Program-made: the position numbers and the translations under genes
Assembly (NCBI GenBank): GCA_020441905.1
Contig: JAGRLG010000076.1
Location: 1 to 64,000, forward strand
From: Rhodobiaceae bacterium
GTDB taxonomy: Bacteria > Pseudomonadota > Alphaproteobacteria > Rhizobiales > NORP267
DNA length: 64,000 nucleotides
Direction: 5' to 3'
The notes under the pieces: generated by a model
Told to the model about the DNA's origin: nothing
The model's input: the letters and a program-made list of their open reading frames with translations, nothing else
Databases searched by the model: none
Shown: piece after piece, positions 44,528 to 54,125 of the stretch
Layout of the letters: every line of letters starts with the position of its first letter
Position numbering within the stretch: position 1 is the first letter of the stretch

Positions 44528-45328
44528 ATGACGGAAATACATCCTACCGCTATTGTCGAAGACGGCGCCCGCCTGGGTTCCGGCGTAAGAATTGGGCCAT
44601 TCTGCGTGGTAAGCGCCGGCGCGGAGATTGGCGACCGCACTGTCTTGCAGTCGCATGTCGTCATTTCCGGTCATACCCGCATCGGAAGCGATTGCCAGAT
44701 CTTCCCCTTTGCCTCGCTTGGCTCGGCGCCGCAGGACCTGAAATATCGGGGCGAGAAGAACCAGCTGGTTATCGGCGACCGCAATGTCATCCGCGAATAT
44801 GTGACCATGAATGCGGGCACCAAGCCCGATCAGCGCCTGACCCAGGTTGGCTCCGACAGCATGTTCATGACCGCTGCCCACATCGCCCATGACTGCGTTG
44901 TGGGAAATGGCGTGGTGTTCGCCAACGCGGCAACGCTGGGCGGGTTCGTTACCGTTGGCGACAATGTCATCATCGGCGGGCTGGCGGCGGTCCACCAGTT
45001 TGTCCGGGTGGGACGCAATGCGATCATCGGCGGCGTCAGCGCCGTGGTCAACGACGTCATTCCATATGGCATGGTGGCCGGCGACCGCGCCCAGCTTGGC
45101 GGATTGAACATTATCGGCATGAAGCGGCGCTCCATGAGCCGCCAGCAGATCCACAATATGCGCAAGGCTTACAGGATCATTTTTTCCGATATGGCGGCGC
45201 TGGAAAAACAGCTGGGCATGGCGCAAGACGCTTTTCCCGACGACGGCAATGTCGCCGACCTTATTGCCTTCATGCGCGGGCATTCGGACCGTCATTACTG
45301 CCTGCCGCGCCGCCAGCTGGTGATCTAG
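44528..45328 (+). CDS. lpxA: UDP-N-acetylglucosamine O-acyltransferase
   Basis: First lipid A step, acylating UDP-GlcNAc; 266 residues, a left-handed beta-helix trimer. IHPTAIVEDGARLGSGVRIGPF begins the coil, His118 and His121 in AAHIAHDC match the catalytic region of E. coli LpxA (His125), and the C-terminal helices follow. ATG 44528 is preferred; ATG 44510 and TTG 44504 in the same frame would overlap fabZ. lpxC, the next enzyme, is not in this window. Confidence 0.96.
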   Translation: MTEIHPTAIVEDGARLGSGVRIGPFCVVSAGAEIGDRTVLQSHVVISGHTRIGSDCQIFPFASLGSAPQDLKYRGEKNQLVIGDRNVIREYVTMNAGTKPDQRLTQVGSDSMFMTAAHIAHDCVVGNGVVFANAATLGGFVTVGDNVIIGGLAAVHQFVRVGRNAIIGGVSAVVNDVIPYGMVAGDRAQLGGLNIIGMKRRSMSRQQIHNMRKAYRIIFSDMAALEKQLGMAQDAFPDDGNVADLIAFMRGHSDRHYCLPRRQLVI

Positions 45329-45332
45329 AACG

Positions 45333-46211
45333 ATGATGGCGCCACGCCGCTCGGGAACGGCCCCCGGAATCGCGGCGGATGGCGCGACGCCTTTGGCCAT
45401 CATATGCGGTGGTGGCAATGTGCCGTTCAAGGTCGCCAATGCGGCGCGCGATGCCGGCCGGCCGGTCTATCTGATCGGCATAGAGGGGGCCGCGGATGCC
45501 GACATCGCCAACTGGCCCCATGACTGGTTCAGCTGGGGCGAGGTCGGGCGGCTGTTCAAGCTGCTGAAAGCGGCCCATTGCAGGGACGTGGTGTTTGTCG
45601 GCCATGTCCACCGGCCGTCGTTTCGCGAACTTCGGCTCGATCTCGGCGCCATTCTCGAATTGCCCCGCCTGCTGGCCTTCCTCATCGGCGGCGACGACAA
45701 GATCCTCAGCGGCGTTATCCGCTATTTCGAGGACAAGGGCATCCAGGTGCATGGCGCCCATGAAATCGCGCCCGCGCTGATACTTGGCGCCGGCGCGGTG
45801 GGCCGCCACAAGCCGGGCCGCAAGGTGCGCGGGGATATCGCGCTCGGGTTTCGCGCCGCCGCGACTTTGGGTGCCTTCGATATCGGCCAGGGCGTTGTCG
45901 TCGAAAACGGACTGGTGCTCGCGGTTGAAGCGGCCGAGGGCACCGACCGCATGCTGGCGCGCGTTGCCGAGCTGCGAAAGGGACGCGCGCGCGGCGCCGG
46001 GGTGTTCGTGAAACGGGCCAAGCCGGGGCAGGAACTGCGTATCGACATGCCGACCATAGGCGAGCGGACCGTTGAACGAGTTGCCGAGGCCGGGCTGGCC
46101 GGGATCGCGGTACAGGCGGGACACACCATTGCCGCCGACCGCGAAGCGCTGGCCGAGGCAGCGGACAGGGCCGGGATATTCGTCGTCGGGATGATACCCG
46201 AAGACGCTTGA
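45333..46211 (+). CDS. lpxI: UDP-2,3-diacylglucosamine pyrophosphatase LpxI
   Basis: Cleaves UDP-2,3-diacylglucosamine to lipid X and UMP; LpxI (former DUF1009) replaces LpxH in most Alphaproteobacteria. 292 residues. LAIICGGGNVPFKVANAARD is the conserved N-terminus; the C-terminal domain includes GQGVVVENGLVLAVEAAEGTDRML, where the catalytic Asp (equivalent to Asp225 of Caulobacter LpxI) is expected, and KRAKPGQELRIDMPTIG. Two adjacent ATGs (45333, 45336) can start it. Directly between lpxA and lpxB, as the pathway requires. Confidence 0.96.
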   Translation: MMAPRRSGTAPGIAADGATPLAIICGGGNVPFKVANAARDAGRPVYLIGIEGAADADIANWPHDWFSWGEVGRLFKLLKAAHCRDVVFVGHVHRPSFRELRLDLGAILELPRLLAFLIGGDDKILSGVIRYFEDKGIQVHGAHEIAPALILGAGAVGRHKPGRKVRGDIALGFRAAATLGAFDIGQGVVVENGLVLAVEAAEGTDRMLARVAELRKGRARGAGVFVKRAKPGQELRIDMPTIGERTVERVAEAGLAGIAVQAGHTIAADREALAEAADRAGIFVVGMIPEDA

Positions 46212-46220
46212 GGCAGCGCC

Positions 46221-47417
46221 ATGGCCAACACCGACAGGACACGCGATGCCGGGCCGCAACAAGGCGGCGGACGAACGGATCGTCATTTCTTCCTCGTCGC
46301 CGGCGAACCATCCGGAGACATGCTGGGCGCCAGCCTCATGGAGGCTCTTGCGGGGGAACTCGGCGGCGCCGTGCGCTTTTCCGGCATTGGCGGTGAGCAC
46401 ATGCGCGCCCAGGGCATGGACAGTCTGTTTCCGCTGTCGGAAATGGCGGTGATGGGCCCGGTCGCCATTGCGCGGCGGATCGTACCGCTGCTGCGGCGAA
46501 TCCGGCAGACCGCCGAGGCCGCCATTGCGTCGGATGCCGAGGCACTGGTGATTATCGACAGTCCCGAGTTCACCCATAGAGTGGCGCGGCGGGTCAGGGC
46601 GCGCCGGCCTTCGATGAAGATCATCAATTATGTGTCGCCTACAGTCTGGGCCTGGCGTCCCGGCCGGGCCAAGGCGATGCGCGGCTATGTCGATCATGTG
46701 CTGGCGGTCTTTCCTTTCGAGCCGGCGGTAATGGCCGAACTAGATGGGCCGCCATGCAGCTATGTCGGCCATCCGCTGGCGGCGCGCATCGATCAACTGC
46801 GCGGGACCGGGCAGGCGGCACTGTCGCCGCCGGTACTTGTCGTGCTGCCCGGCAGCCGGGTCAGCGAGGTGTCGCGGCTGATGGCGCCATTCGGTGAAAC
46901 TGTGGCCCGTGCCAAGGCGCGGCTTCCCGATCTCAGAGTAATCCTGCCGGCGGTGTCTTCTGTTCGGCGACTCATTGAAACAGAAGTGAAAACATGGGAC
47001 GTGCAACCTGAAATCGTCGGCGGCGAGGCGGCGAAACTGGCCGCCTTCCATGCCGCCACCGCCGCGCTTGCGGCGTCCGGAACGGTATCTCTGGAACTGG
47101 CGCTGGCCCGGGTTCCCATGGTCATCGGATACCGCGTCGAGCCTCTCATGGTACTTTTCCGCTTCCTGTTGCGGCTCCATTCGGTGGTCATGGCCAACCT
47201 CATTCTCGGCCGCAACGCCATTCCCGAGCTGCTGCAGGAGAAGTGCATTCCCGACTTGCTGACCGCGGCCCTGCTGCCGCTGCTTACCGATACGCCGCAG
47301 CGGCGCGCGCAGATTTCGGCTCTGGAGGAGGTTGCCGATAAGGTGCGAACGAGCGAACAGCCGCCGACCAATGCGGCACGGCAGGTTCTGGCCCTGACCG
47401 GCAAGCCGGCACCATAA
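46221..47417 (+). CDS. lpxB: Lipid-A-disaccharide synthase
   Basis: GT19 glycosyltransferase joining lipid X to UDP-diacylglucosamine, 398 residues. FFLVAGEPSGDMLGASLMEAL is the N-terminal signature; MKIINYVSPTVWAWRPGRAK, FPFEPAVMAELDGPPCSYVGHPL, LPGSRVSEVSRL and SGTVSLELALARVPMVIGYR follow in order. The N-terminus before HFFLVAGE is a short charged tail. Last gene of the lpx cluster; gltA is convergent 80 bp away. Confidence 0.97.
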   Translation: MANTDRTRDAGPQQGGGRTDRHFFLVAGEPSGDMLGASLMEALAGELGGAVRFSGIGGEHMRAQGMDSLFPLSEMAVMGPVAIARRIVPLLRRIRQTAEAAIASDAEALVIIDSPEFTHRVARRVRARRPSMKIINYVSPTVWAWRPGRAKAMRGYVDHVLAVFPFEPAVMAELDGPPCSYVGHPLAARIDQLRGTGQAALSPPVLVVLPGSRVSEVSRLMAPFGETVARAKARLPDLRVILPAVSSVRRLIETEVKTWDVQPEIVGGEAAKLAAFHAATAALAASGTVSLELALARVPMVIGYRVEPLMVLFRFLLRLHSVVMANLILGRNAIPELLQEKCIPDLLTAALLPLLTDTPQRRAQISALEEVADKVRTSEQPPTNAARQVLALTGKPAP

Positions 47418-47455
47418 AACAAGGTCCGCGAAAACCTTTCGGCTCTCGCGGACCT
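47415..47455 (-). terminator. Intrinsic terminator of gltA
   Basis: A perfect 10-bp stem, AGGTCCGCGA (47422-47431) with TCGCGGACCT (47446-47455), lies between the convergent lpxB and gltA. On the minus strand it is followed by TTGTTTTA, so it mainly ends gltA; on the plus strand no T-run follows, though the stem might still attenuate lpxB transcription. Confidence 0.75.
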
Positions 47456-47497
47456 GGCGTTCTTCGCGTTCAGTGGCGGGTTGCCCGCGCGCTTCAG

Positions 47498-48793
47498 CTA
47501 TTTGCGCTTGGACATCGGCACGTAATCGCGGCGCGGGGCGCCGGAATAGAGCTGGCGCGGGCGGCCGATGCGCTGATCGGGATCCTCGATCATTTCCTTC
47601 CACTGCGCGATCCAGCCGACGGTCCGTGCCACGGCGAACAGAACGGTAAACATCGTGGTCGGAAAGCCGAGCGCCTTCAGGGTGATACCGGAATAGAAGT
47701 CGATATTGGGATAGAGCTTCTTCTGGATGAAATATTCGTCGGAAAGCGCGATTCTCTCCAGTTCCATGGCGACTTCGAGGAGCGGATCGTCCTTGATGCC
47801 AAGTTCTGCCAGAACCTCGTGGCAGGTCTTCTGCATGATCTTGGCGCGCGGATCGTAATTCTTGTAGACGCGGTGACCGAAACCCATGAGGCGGAAAGGA
47901 TCGTCCTTGTCCTTGGCGCGCGCGACATATTCCGGAATATTTTCGACGGAGCCAATTTCCGACAGCATGTTGAGCGCGGCCTCGTTGGCGCCGCCATGGG
48001 CAGGACCCCACAAGCAGGCAACGCCGGCGGCGATGCAGGCGAAGGGGTTGGCGCCCGACGAACCGGCGAGCCGCACGGTCGAGGTCGATGCGTTCTGCTC
48101 GTGGTCGGCATGGAGCATGAAAATGCGGTCCATGGCGCGCGCCAGCACGGGGTTGACCTTGTAGTCCTCGCACGGCACCGAGAAGCACATATGCAGGAAA
48201 TTGGCCGAGTAATCGAGTTCGTTGCGCGGAAACACGAAGGGCTGGCCGATATGATACTTGTAGGCCATCGCGGCGATGGTCGGCGTTTTGGCGACCATGC
48301 GCAGGCTGGCGACCATGCGCTGGTGCGGGTCGTTGATATCGGTCGAGTCGTGATAGAAGGCCGACAGCGCGCCGAGGGCGCCGCACATCACCGCCATCGG
48401 ATGAGCATCCCGGCGGAAGCCGGTGAAGAACTTGCTCATCTGCTCGTGGATCATGGTGTGATAGGTGATGCGGTGGGTAAAGTCCGCCTTCTGCGCATGG
48501 GTCGGCAATTCGCCGTAAAGCAGCAGGTAGCAGGTTTCGAGAAAGTCACCCTGTTCGGCGAGCTGTTCGATCGGATAGCCGCGATAGAGCAGCACGCCCT
48601 CATTGCCGTCGATATAGGTGATCTTGGAGTCGCAGCTCGCGGTGGAGGTGAAACCGGGGTCGTAGGTGAACATCCCGGTATCGGCATAGAATTTGGAGAT
48701 ATCCATCACGGCCGGGCCGATGGAGCCCTTTTGGATCGCCAGTTCCAGTTCCTTGCCGCCAATGCTCAGCTTCGCCTTATCACTACCGCTCAT
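47498..48793 (-). CDS. gltA: Citrate synthase (type II, hexameric)
   Basis: Condenses oxaloacetate and acetyl-CoA as the first TCA step, 431 residues. Type II features: N-terminal domain with [23 protein letters not shown], catalytic residues in [12 protein letters not shown] and [13 protein letters not shown], and the Asp in [24 protein letters not shown] is complete. GGAGG lies 8 nt before the ATG on the minus strand. A candidate promoter is upstream (48905-48933). Confidence 0.98.
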   Translation of the reverse strand: MSGSDKAKLSIGGKELELAIQKGSIGPAVMDISKFYADTGMFTYDPGFTSTASCDSKITYIDGNEGVLLYRGYPIEQLAEQGDFLETCYLLLYGELPTHAQKADFTHRITYHTMIHEQMSKFFTGFRRDAHPMAVMCGALGALSAFYHDSTDINDPHQRMVASLRMVAKTPTIAAMAYKYHIGQPFVFPRNELDYSANFLHMCFSVPCEDYKVNPVLARAMDRIFMLHADHEQNASTSTVRLAGSSGANPFACIAAGVACLWGPAHGGANEAALNMLSEIGSVENIPEYVARAKDKDDPFRLMGFGHRVYKNYDPRAKIMQKTCHEVLAELGIKDDPLLEVAMELERIALSDEYFIQKKLYPNIDFYSGITLKALGFPTTMFTVLFAVARTVGWIAQWKEMIEDPDQRIGRPRQLYSGAPRRDYVPMSKRK

Positions 48794-48904
48794 ATCTCAA
48801 CCCTCCAATTACCTACCGCTCACCGCAGACCAGAACGTTGCCGGACAACGTACTGAAACAAGACTCTCAGGTTCGGGAGCAGGAATCCTCGAATAGCCCG
48901 CCTC

Positions 48905-48933
48905 TGGATAGACGATTTGCACCCTAGCCGCAA
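48905..48933 (-). promoter_or_regulatory. Possible gltA promoter
   Basis: On the minus strand TTGCGG (48933-48928) and TATCCA (48910-48905) are 17 bp apart, about 110 bp before the start codon. A 6-bp hairpin (48835-48851) would lie in the leader. Weak -10, so tentative. Confidence 0.35.
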
Positions 48934-48982
48934 TGTTCCCGCGGCGCACTGAAGCGAAATAGCGCAGGGCAGTGGGGCCGCG

Positions 48983-50419
48983 TCAGGCATCGGCCGCCTG
49001 GTCGGCAATGCGCGCCAGGCTTTCTTCGCGGCCCAGCACCGCCAGGACATCGAAAATGGGGGGCGAAACCGCGCGCCCGGTAAGGGCGGCGCGCAAGGGC
49101 TGGGCGATGGCGCCGAGCTTTACTCCCGCCGATTCCGCATAGGCCTTGGTCGCGGCCTCAAGTTCTCCCGCCTGCCATTCCCTTGCGCCGGACAGCACGG
49201 GCTGGATCGCCGCCAGCATCTGCCGGCCTTCCGGCCCCAGATGCGTCAGCGCCTTGTCATCGGCGGCCAGGGGGCGGACGGCAACAATGAACTGCGCGCC
49301 CTCCCACAACTCCCGCAACGTCTTGGCGCGCTCCTTGAGGCCCGCCATGGCCATCAGCAGCTTGGCGCGCAGCGCATCGTCGATCCGGGCAGGGGCAGGG
49401 GGCGCATCGGGCGGAAGAAACGGCAGATAGGCTTCAAGTTCAGCCAGAAGCGCGCCGTCCTCGCTGGCGCGCATATAGTGTCCGTTGAAGTTCTCAAGCT
49501 TGGCGAAATCGAATCGCGCCGCCGACTTGCCGACACCATCGAAACCGAACTGGGCGATCATTTCCTCGGTGGAGAAAAATTCGTTGTCGCCATGGCTCCA
49601 GCCCAGGCGGACCAGATAATTCCTGACCGCGGCGGGCAGATATCCCATTTCGCGGTAGGCCTCGACGCCAAGGGCGCCGTGGCGCTTGGACAGCTTGGCG
49701 CCATCCGGGCCGTGAATAAGGGGAATATGGGCCATTTCCGGCACCGCCCAGCCAAGGGCGAGGTAGATCTGGCTCTGGCGCGCGGCGTTGGTGAGGTGAT
49801 CAACGCCGCGAACGATATGGGTAACACCCATGTCGTGATCGTCGACGACCACCGAAAGATTATAGGTCGGGCTGCCGTCGCTGCGCAGGATGATCAGGTC
49901 GTCCATTTCCGTGTTTGGAAATACCACGCGGCCCTGAACCTTGTCGTCGATGACGGTTTCGCCGTCTTTTTCGGCGCGGAACCGCACCACGAAGGGCGCG
50001 CCCGCCGGGGCCAGAGCGGGGTCGCGGTCGCGCCAGGTGCCGTCATAGCGCGGCGGGCGGCCTTCAGCCGCCGCTTTTGCCCGCATGGCGTCCAGTTCTT
50101 CCGCCGTGCAATAGCAGCGATAGGCCTTGCCGCTGGCCAGCAATTGTTCGGCGACCTCGCGGTGGCGCCCGGCATGGGCGAACTGCGAGAATGCGTCGCC
50201 GTCCCAGTCCAGCCCGAGCCAACGCAAGCCGTCGAGAATGGCCTCAACCGCCGCCTCGCTGGAGCGGGCGCGGTCGGTATCTTCGATGCGCAGCAGCATT
50301 CGGCCGCCATGGTGGCGGGCAAACAGCCAGTTGAAGAGCGCGGTCCGGGCGCCGCCGATATGCAGAAATCCGGTCGGCGAGGGGGCAAAACGGGTAACAA
50401 TTTGCTGCGATTCAGCCAT
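48983..50419 (-). CDS. gltX: Glutamate--tRNA ligase
   Basis: Class I aminoacyl-tRNA synthetase, 478 residues. The HIGH-type motif is in [16 protein letters not shown] near residue 15, the KMSKS-type motif is KLSKRHG, and the C-terminal anticodon-binding domain follows. Many Alphaproteobacteria have two GltX paralogues, one of which charges tRNA-Gln with Glu for later amidation; which one this is cannot be told. Read on the minus strand, upstream of gltA by 189 bp, divergent from comEC. Confidence 0.97.
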   Translation of the reverse strand: MAESQQIVTRFAPSPTGFLHIGGARTALFNWLFARHHGGRMLLRIEDTDRARSSEAAVEAILDGLRWLGLDWDGDAFSQFAHAGRHREVAEQLLASGKAYRCYCTAEELDAMRAKAAAEGRPPRYDGTWRDRDPALAPAGAPFVVRFRAEKDGETVIDDKVQGRVVFPNTEMDDLIILRSDGSPTYNLSVVVDDHDMGVTHIVRGVDHLTNAARQSQIYLALGWAVPEMAHIPLIHGPDGAKLSKRHGALGVEAYREMGYLPAAVRNYLVRLGWSHGDNEFFSTEEMIAQFGFDGVGKSAARFDFAKLENFNGHYMRASEDGALLAELEAYLPFLPPDAPPAPARIDDALRAKLLMAMAGLKERAKTLRELWEGAQFIVAVRPLAADDKALTHLGPEGRQMLAAIQPVLSGAREWQAGELEAATKAYAESAGVKLGAIAQPLRAALTGRAVSPPIFDVLAVLGREESLARIADQAADA

Positions 50420-50574
50420 GGCGCCTTCTCAACATTGCGCGAGGAAATGCGGGTGCGGGTGGTCAAGAGACAGCCCGGTTGGGCAACCCGATGCGGCGAT
50501 GTAGCATAGCTCGGCGGCGGGGGTAAGCCCGCCGCCCATGGAGGCAGGCGACCTTGCGGCCCTCGGGGGGACCA

Positions 50575-52938
50575 GTGGCTGGAAACAAGGACCGGAACAG
50601 GCGCCGGGGCGGGCGCGGCGCCAATGCGGGCGGGCGGGCCGCCTGGGCGGCTATCGGCATCCTCTGGCGCCGCGCGCCGGACGCCTTTCTGGCTGAGCAG
50701 GACCGATGGTTCCTGTGGGTCCCGGTGGCGCTGGCGCTGGGAGTGTCGGCCTATTTCTCGCTGCCCCGCGAACCCATGCTGATCGCCCTTGGCGGCATCA
50801 CGGTCTTGCTGCTGCTCATCGTTTACCGCCTTCGCGCCCGCGCCATGGCCCTGGCGCTGGCCGTCTTCCTGGCCTGTATCGCCGGGGGCATGCTGGCCGG
50901 CAAGATACGCACCGAGACAGTGGCGGCGCCGGTACTGCACAGGACGCTGGTGTCGGCCCATGTTTTCGGCTGGGTGGATGAACTCGCGCCGCGCGAGGAC
51001 GGGCAGATGCGGCTGCGGCTGCGGATCGACCATATAGACCGCCTCGCGCCGGAAAGAACGCCGGCACGGGTGCAGGTCACGCTGCGGGGCGAGGCCGGCG
51101 CTGCGCTGGATTTGGGGACGCCGGTTCAGGTCAGGGCCTATCTTCAGCCGCCGCCCGAGCCGCCCGCGCCCGGCGCCTATGATTATGCCCGCGCCGCCTA
51201 TTTCGAGAGCCTGGGCGGGGTCGGGCGCGCGCATGGGCCAATCGAGCGTTGGGAAGGGGCGGGGCCGGCGCCCGGGTTGCTGGCGTATTCGGCCTGGATC
51301 GGCAGGCTGCGCCAGGCGCTGGCCGCGCGCATCGTCTCCGGGCTCGACGGAGACAGCGGGCAGATCGCGGCAGCGCTCCTTACCGGGCTGAGGGGCGGCA
51401 TTCCGGCGCCTGTCCTGGACCTGCTGCGGATTTCCGGCCTGGCTCACATCCTGGCCATTTCCGGCCTGCATATGAGCCTTATGGCCGGCTCGCTGTTCTG
51501 GCTGGCGCGGGCCGGCATGGCGGCTTTTCCCGCTTTCGCCCTGCGTTATCCGGTCAAGAAGATCGCCGCCGGCATGGCCCTTGCCGGAGCGGCCTTCTAT
51601 CTCGCGCTGTCGGGGGCCGGCATCGCGACGCAGCGTGCCTTCATCATGATCGCGATCATGCTCGTGGCGGTGCTGGCGCAAAGACCGGCGATCACCATGC
51701 GCAATGTCGCGCTTGCCGCCATCGCGATCGTTCTGCTGCGCCCGGAAAGCGTTCTGACCGCAAGCTTCCAGATGTCCTTCGGCGCAACCGCGGCGCTGGT
51801 GGCGGCCTATGAGGCGCGCAACGAGTGGCTTTGGCGCCGGCCGGGAGCGCCGCGGCGCCAACTCGGACTGCCATCACGCCTGTTGCGCTGGGCGGGCGTC
51901 TATCTTGGCGCCATCGCCCTGACCACCCTGGTGGCGTCGCTGGCGACGGCGCCGTTCGCCGCCTTTCATTTTCATCGTGTCGCGCCTTACGGTCTGATCG
52001 CGAACCTGATCGCCATGCCCGCCGTGGCCCTCCTGGTCATGCCGGCCGGGCTGGCCGCCCTGATCGCCATTCCCTTCGGCCTGGAGCCACCCGCGCTCGC
52101 CATCATGGGGGCGGGCATCGACTGGGTTCTGGCCAGCGCGAGGCTGGTTGCGGACCTGCCCGGCGCGGCGCTTGCCGTCCGCCAGCTGCCGCTGGCCTGC
52201 CTGAGCGCGATCGTGCTCGGAGCGATGTGGATCATGATATGGCGGCGGCGCTGGCGGCTGGCGGGCCTGGTCCCCATCGCAGCAGCTTTGGCGCTGGCGC
52301 CGCTTGCCGCCGGCCCTGACCTTCTTGTCGACCGGCTGGGAACAAGTATCGCGGTAAGGTCTGTCGATAGCGGCCGGTTTTCGGTGCTGGCGCGTAATAC
52401 CGCCAGCTATACCGTGGCGCGCTGGCTTGAGAGCGACGGCGACGGCCGCGAAGCGGCCCAGATCGACGCCGCCGCCTTTTCCTGCGACAGGGACGCCTGT
52501 ATCGCGCCGCTGCCGGGCGGCGGGCACCTGGCGGTCGTCATCCACCGCGCGGCGCTCGCCGAGGAATGCGCCTCGGCGCGCATCCTGGTGGCGCGCTTCG
52601 CGCTATCGCGGGCCTGCGCCGGGCCGCAACTGGTACTCGATGCCAGATCTTTGACGCGTCATGGCACTCATGCGGTCTGGCTGGGCGGCAAAAGCGCCCG
52701 CGTGGAAACGGCGCGCCCGGTTGCCGGCGCGAGGCCATGGAGCGGAGGATGGGCCGGAGCGCGCGGCGCGGCGCCGCGCCGGAACGAAGATGAGGACTCT
52801 TTCGCCGGGGCGCAGGGCAAGGCAGGGCCGGGCAAGGAAGGGCCGGGCAATGCTGGCAAGAGCGGCAGGATTGGGCAGCAAAAAAGCCGCCGCGAAAATG
52901 AAGCGGCGTCACCAATGGACGGCGAAAGAGATATTTGA
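50575..52938 (+). CDS. comEC: ComEC/Rec2 family DNA-uptake channel protein
   Basis: Inner-membrane protein of the ComEC/Rec2 family, thought to pass single-stranded DNA into the cytoplasm. About 787 residues: N-terminal transmembrane segments and soluble DUF4131 part (about residues 55-220), then the Competence core with GLRGGIPAPVLDLLRISGLAHILAISGLHMSLM and many hydrophobic segments. The C-terminal metallo-beta-lactamase domain of some ComEC proteins is missing; instead there is a short soluble part and a low-complexity Gly/Ala/Lys/Arg-rich tail. GTG 50575 is preferred over TTG 50554 as GGGGGGA lies just upstream. Whether the host is transformable is unknown. Confidence 0.92.
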   Translation: MAGNKDRNRRRGGRGANAGGRAAWAAIGILWRRAPDAFLAEQDRWFLWVPVALALGVSAYFSLPREPMLIALGGITVLLLLIVYRLRARAMALALAVFLACIAGGMLAGKIRTETVAAPVLHRTLVSAHVFGWVDELAPREDGQMRLRLRIDHIDRLAPERTPARVQVTLRGEAGAALDLGTPVQVRAYLQPPPEPPAPGAYDYARAAYFESLGGVGRAHGPIERWEGAGPAPGLLAYSAWIGRLRQALAARIVSGLDGDSGQIAAALLTGLRGGIPAPVLDLLRISGLAHILAISGLHMSLMAGSLFWLARAGMAAFPAFALRYPVKKIAAGMALAGAAFYLALSGAGIATQRAFIMIAIMLVAVLAQRPAITMRNVALAAIAIVLLRPESVLTASFQMSFGATAALVAAYEARNEWLWRRPGAPRRQLGLPSRLLRWAGVYLGAIALTTLVASLATAPFAAFHFHRVAPYGLIANLIAMPAVALLVMPAGLAALIAIPFGLEPPALAIMGAGIDWVLASARLVADLPGAALAVRQLPLACLSAIVLGAMWIMIWRRRWRLAGLVPIAAALALAPLAAGPDLLVDRLGTSIAVRSVDSGRFSVLARNTASYTVARWLESDGDGREAAQIDAAAFSCDRDACIAPLPGGGHLAVVIHRAALAEECASARILVARFALSRACAGPQLVLDARSLTRHGTHAVWLGGKSARVETARPVAGARPWSGGWAGARGAAPRRNEDEDSFAGAQGKAGPGKEGPGNAGKSGRIGQQKSRRENEAASPMDGERDI
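52880..52908 (-). terminator. Probable terminator of lexA inside the comEC 3' end
   Basis: CGCCGC (52888-52893) pairs with GCGGCG (52903-52908) around a 9-nt loop; AAAAAA at 52880-52885 becomes a T-run on the minus strand. It lies about 100 bp beyond the lexA stop, in the low-complexity coding end of comEC. Confidence 0.55.
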
Positions 52939-53008
52939 CCACGGGCGCCGCCCGATACCGCGCCGTTGCCGGTTGCCGATAGCCGATAAAGCCGCCGCGG
53001 CCAGGTGC

Positions 53009-53722
53009 TCAATAGCGGCGGAACAGACCCACCAGCTTGCCCTGAATATCAACCCGGTCGGGGCCGAAAATGCGAGTCTCATAGGTTGGATTGGCCGCTT
53101 CGAGGGCAATCGAGGCGCCGCGCCGGCGCAGCCGCTTGAGCGTCGCTTCCTCGCGATCGACCAAAGCGACCACGATATCGCCGCTATCGGCCGAATTGGT
53201 GCGCTTGATCAGCACGGTATCGCCATCGAGAATGCCGGCCTCGATCATCGAATCTCCGCGCACCTCGAGAGCGAAATGCTCGCCGGGGGGCAGCATGTCC
53301 ACCGGCATGGAAATGGTGTGGCTCTGGGTCTGGATGGCCTCGATGGGGGTGCCGGCGGCGATGCGGCCCATGATCGGTATGGCCACGGTTTCGCGATTGT
53401 CCCCGCCGTCTTCCAGGTTCTTTTGCGCGACCCGGCCCAGGCTGCCCTCAATGACCGAGGGGGAAAATCCGCCGCGGCCGCGCGCCGCCGCAAGGCTGGG
53501 CGACATCGATTCGGGCAGCCGCAATACCTCCAGCGCGCGGGCGCGGTGGGGCAGCCGGCGGACGAAGCCGCGCTCCTCAAGAGCGGTGATGAGCCGGTGA
53601 ATGCCGGATTTGGAGCGCAGATCCAGCGCGTCCTTCATCTCCTCGAAAGAGGGCGGAACGCCGCTCTCCTTGAGACGCTCGTGAATGAACATCAACAGTT
53701 CAAGCTGTTTTCTCGTCAGCAT
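53009..53722 (-). CDS. lexA: SOS repressor LexA
   Basis: Transcriptional repressor of the SOS regulon, inactivated by RecA-stimulated self-cleavage. 237 residues. N-terminal winged helix ([21 protein letters not shown], with [17 protein letters not shown] as recognition region). The cleavage bond is Ala123-Gly124 in IAAGTP; catalytic Ser158 in GDSM and Lys196 in ATLKRL. The linker is longer than in E. coli LexA (202 residues), as usual in Alphaproteobacteria. It is autoregulated: a perfect GTTC-N7-GTTC box sits within its promoter. Confidence 0.98.
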   Translation of the reverse strand: MLTRKQLELLMFIHERLKESGVPPSFEEMKDALDLRSKSGIHRLITALEERGFVRRLPHRARALEVLRLPESMSPSLAAARGRGGFSPSVIEGSLGRVAQKNLEDGGDNRETVAIPIMGRIAAGTPIEAIQTQSHTISMPVDMLPPGEHFALEVRGDSMIEAGILDGDTVLIKRTNSADSGDIVVALVDREEATLKRLRRRGASIALEAANPTYETRIFGPDRVDIQGKLVGLFRRY

Positions 53723-53847
53723 GGCAAGATCTCAGTGCCCCGGTTTGGCCAGTGGCCGGCGTCGCCAGACATGGCCGGTGGTCAGCTTGCCCCGATCTTG
53801 CGCGGTCTGAGGCCGAAATGGCGCCGCGCAAGTACAAAGCATGAACA

Positions 53848-53876
53848 TTTATATCTGTTCTATTTGTGTTCCGCAA
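53848..53876 (-). promoter_or_regulatory. lexA promoter with SOS operator
   Basis: On the minus strand, TTGCGG (53876-53871), a 17-bp spacer and TATAAA (53853-53848) form a good promoter. The LexA box GAAC-ACAAATA-GAAC (plus-strand GTTC at 53857-53860 and 53868-53871) fills the spacer. LexA binding would exclude polymerase, giving autoregulation. The predicted leader before lexA is about 115 nt. Confidence 0.85.
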
Positions 53877-54125
53877 GGGGTTAACAGGCCATTAATGGGT
53901 GGCGGCGCCTGTGGGGGCGGTGACTGGCCAGCCGACCTGAAAGGCCTGGGCGAGCGCCAACAAGTGTAACAGGAAGTGTCAAAGGCGGGCGCGGGCAAGA
54001 CTTGTGACCGGAAGGACAAACCTGGGCCGCGAAAAATGCGTATAGAGGTCGGGAAACAGCGCAAAACGGGCAATTCTTGCCCATGCGCGACCGTCTTCAG
54101 CGATCAGAAAAAAGGGGCACTCCTC
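53877..54125. other. Rest of the divergent lexA/cytochrome b561 intergenic region
   Basis: The 403-bp gap between lexA and the b561 gene contains the lexA promoter at its left end. In the remaining 249 bp only a 6-bp hairpin GGGCAA-TTC-TTGCCC (54068-54082) and a lone TATAGA (54041-54046) without a partner -35 were seen. An in-frame opening upstream of the b561 start is not credible coding sequence. Confidence 0.4.
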
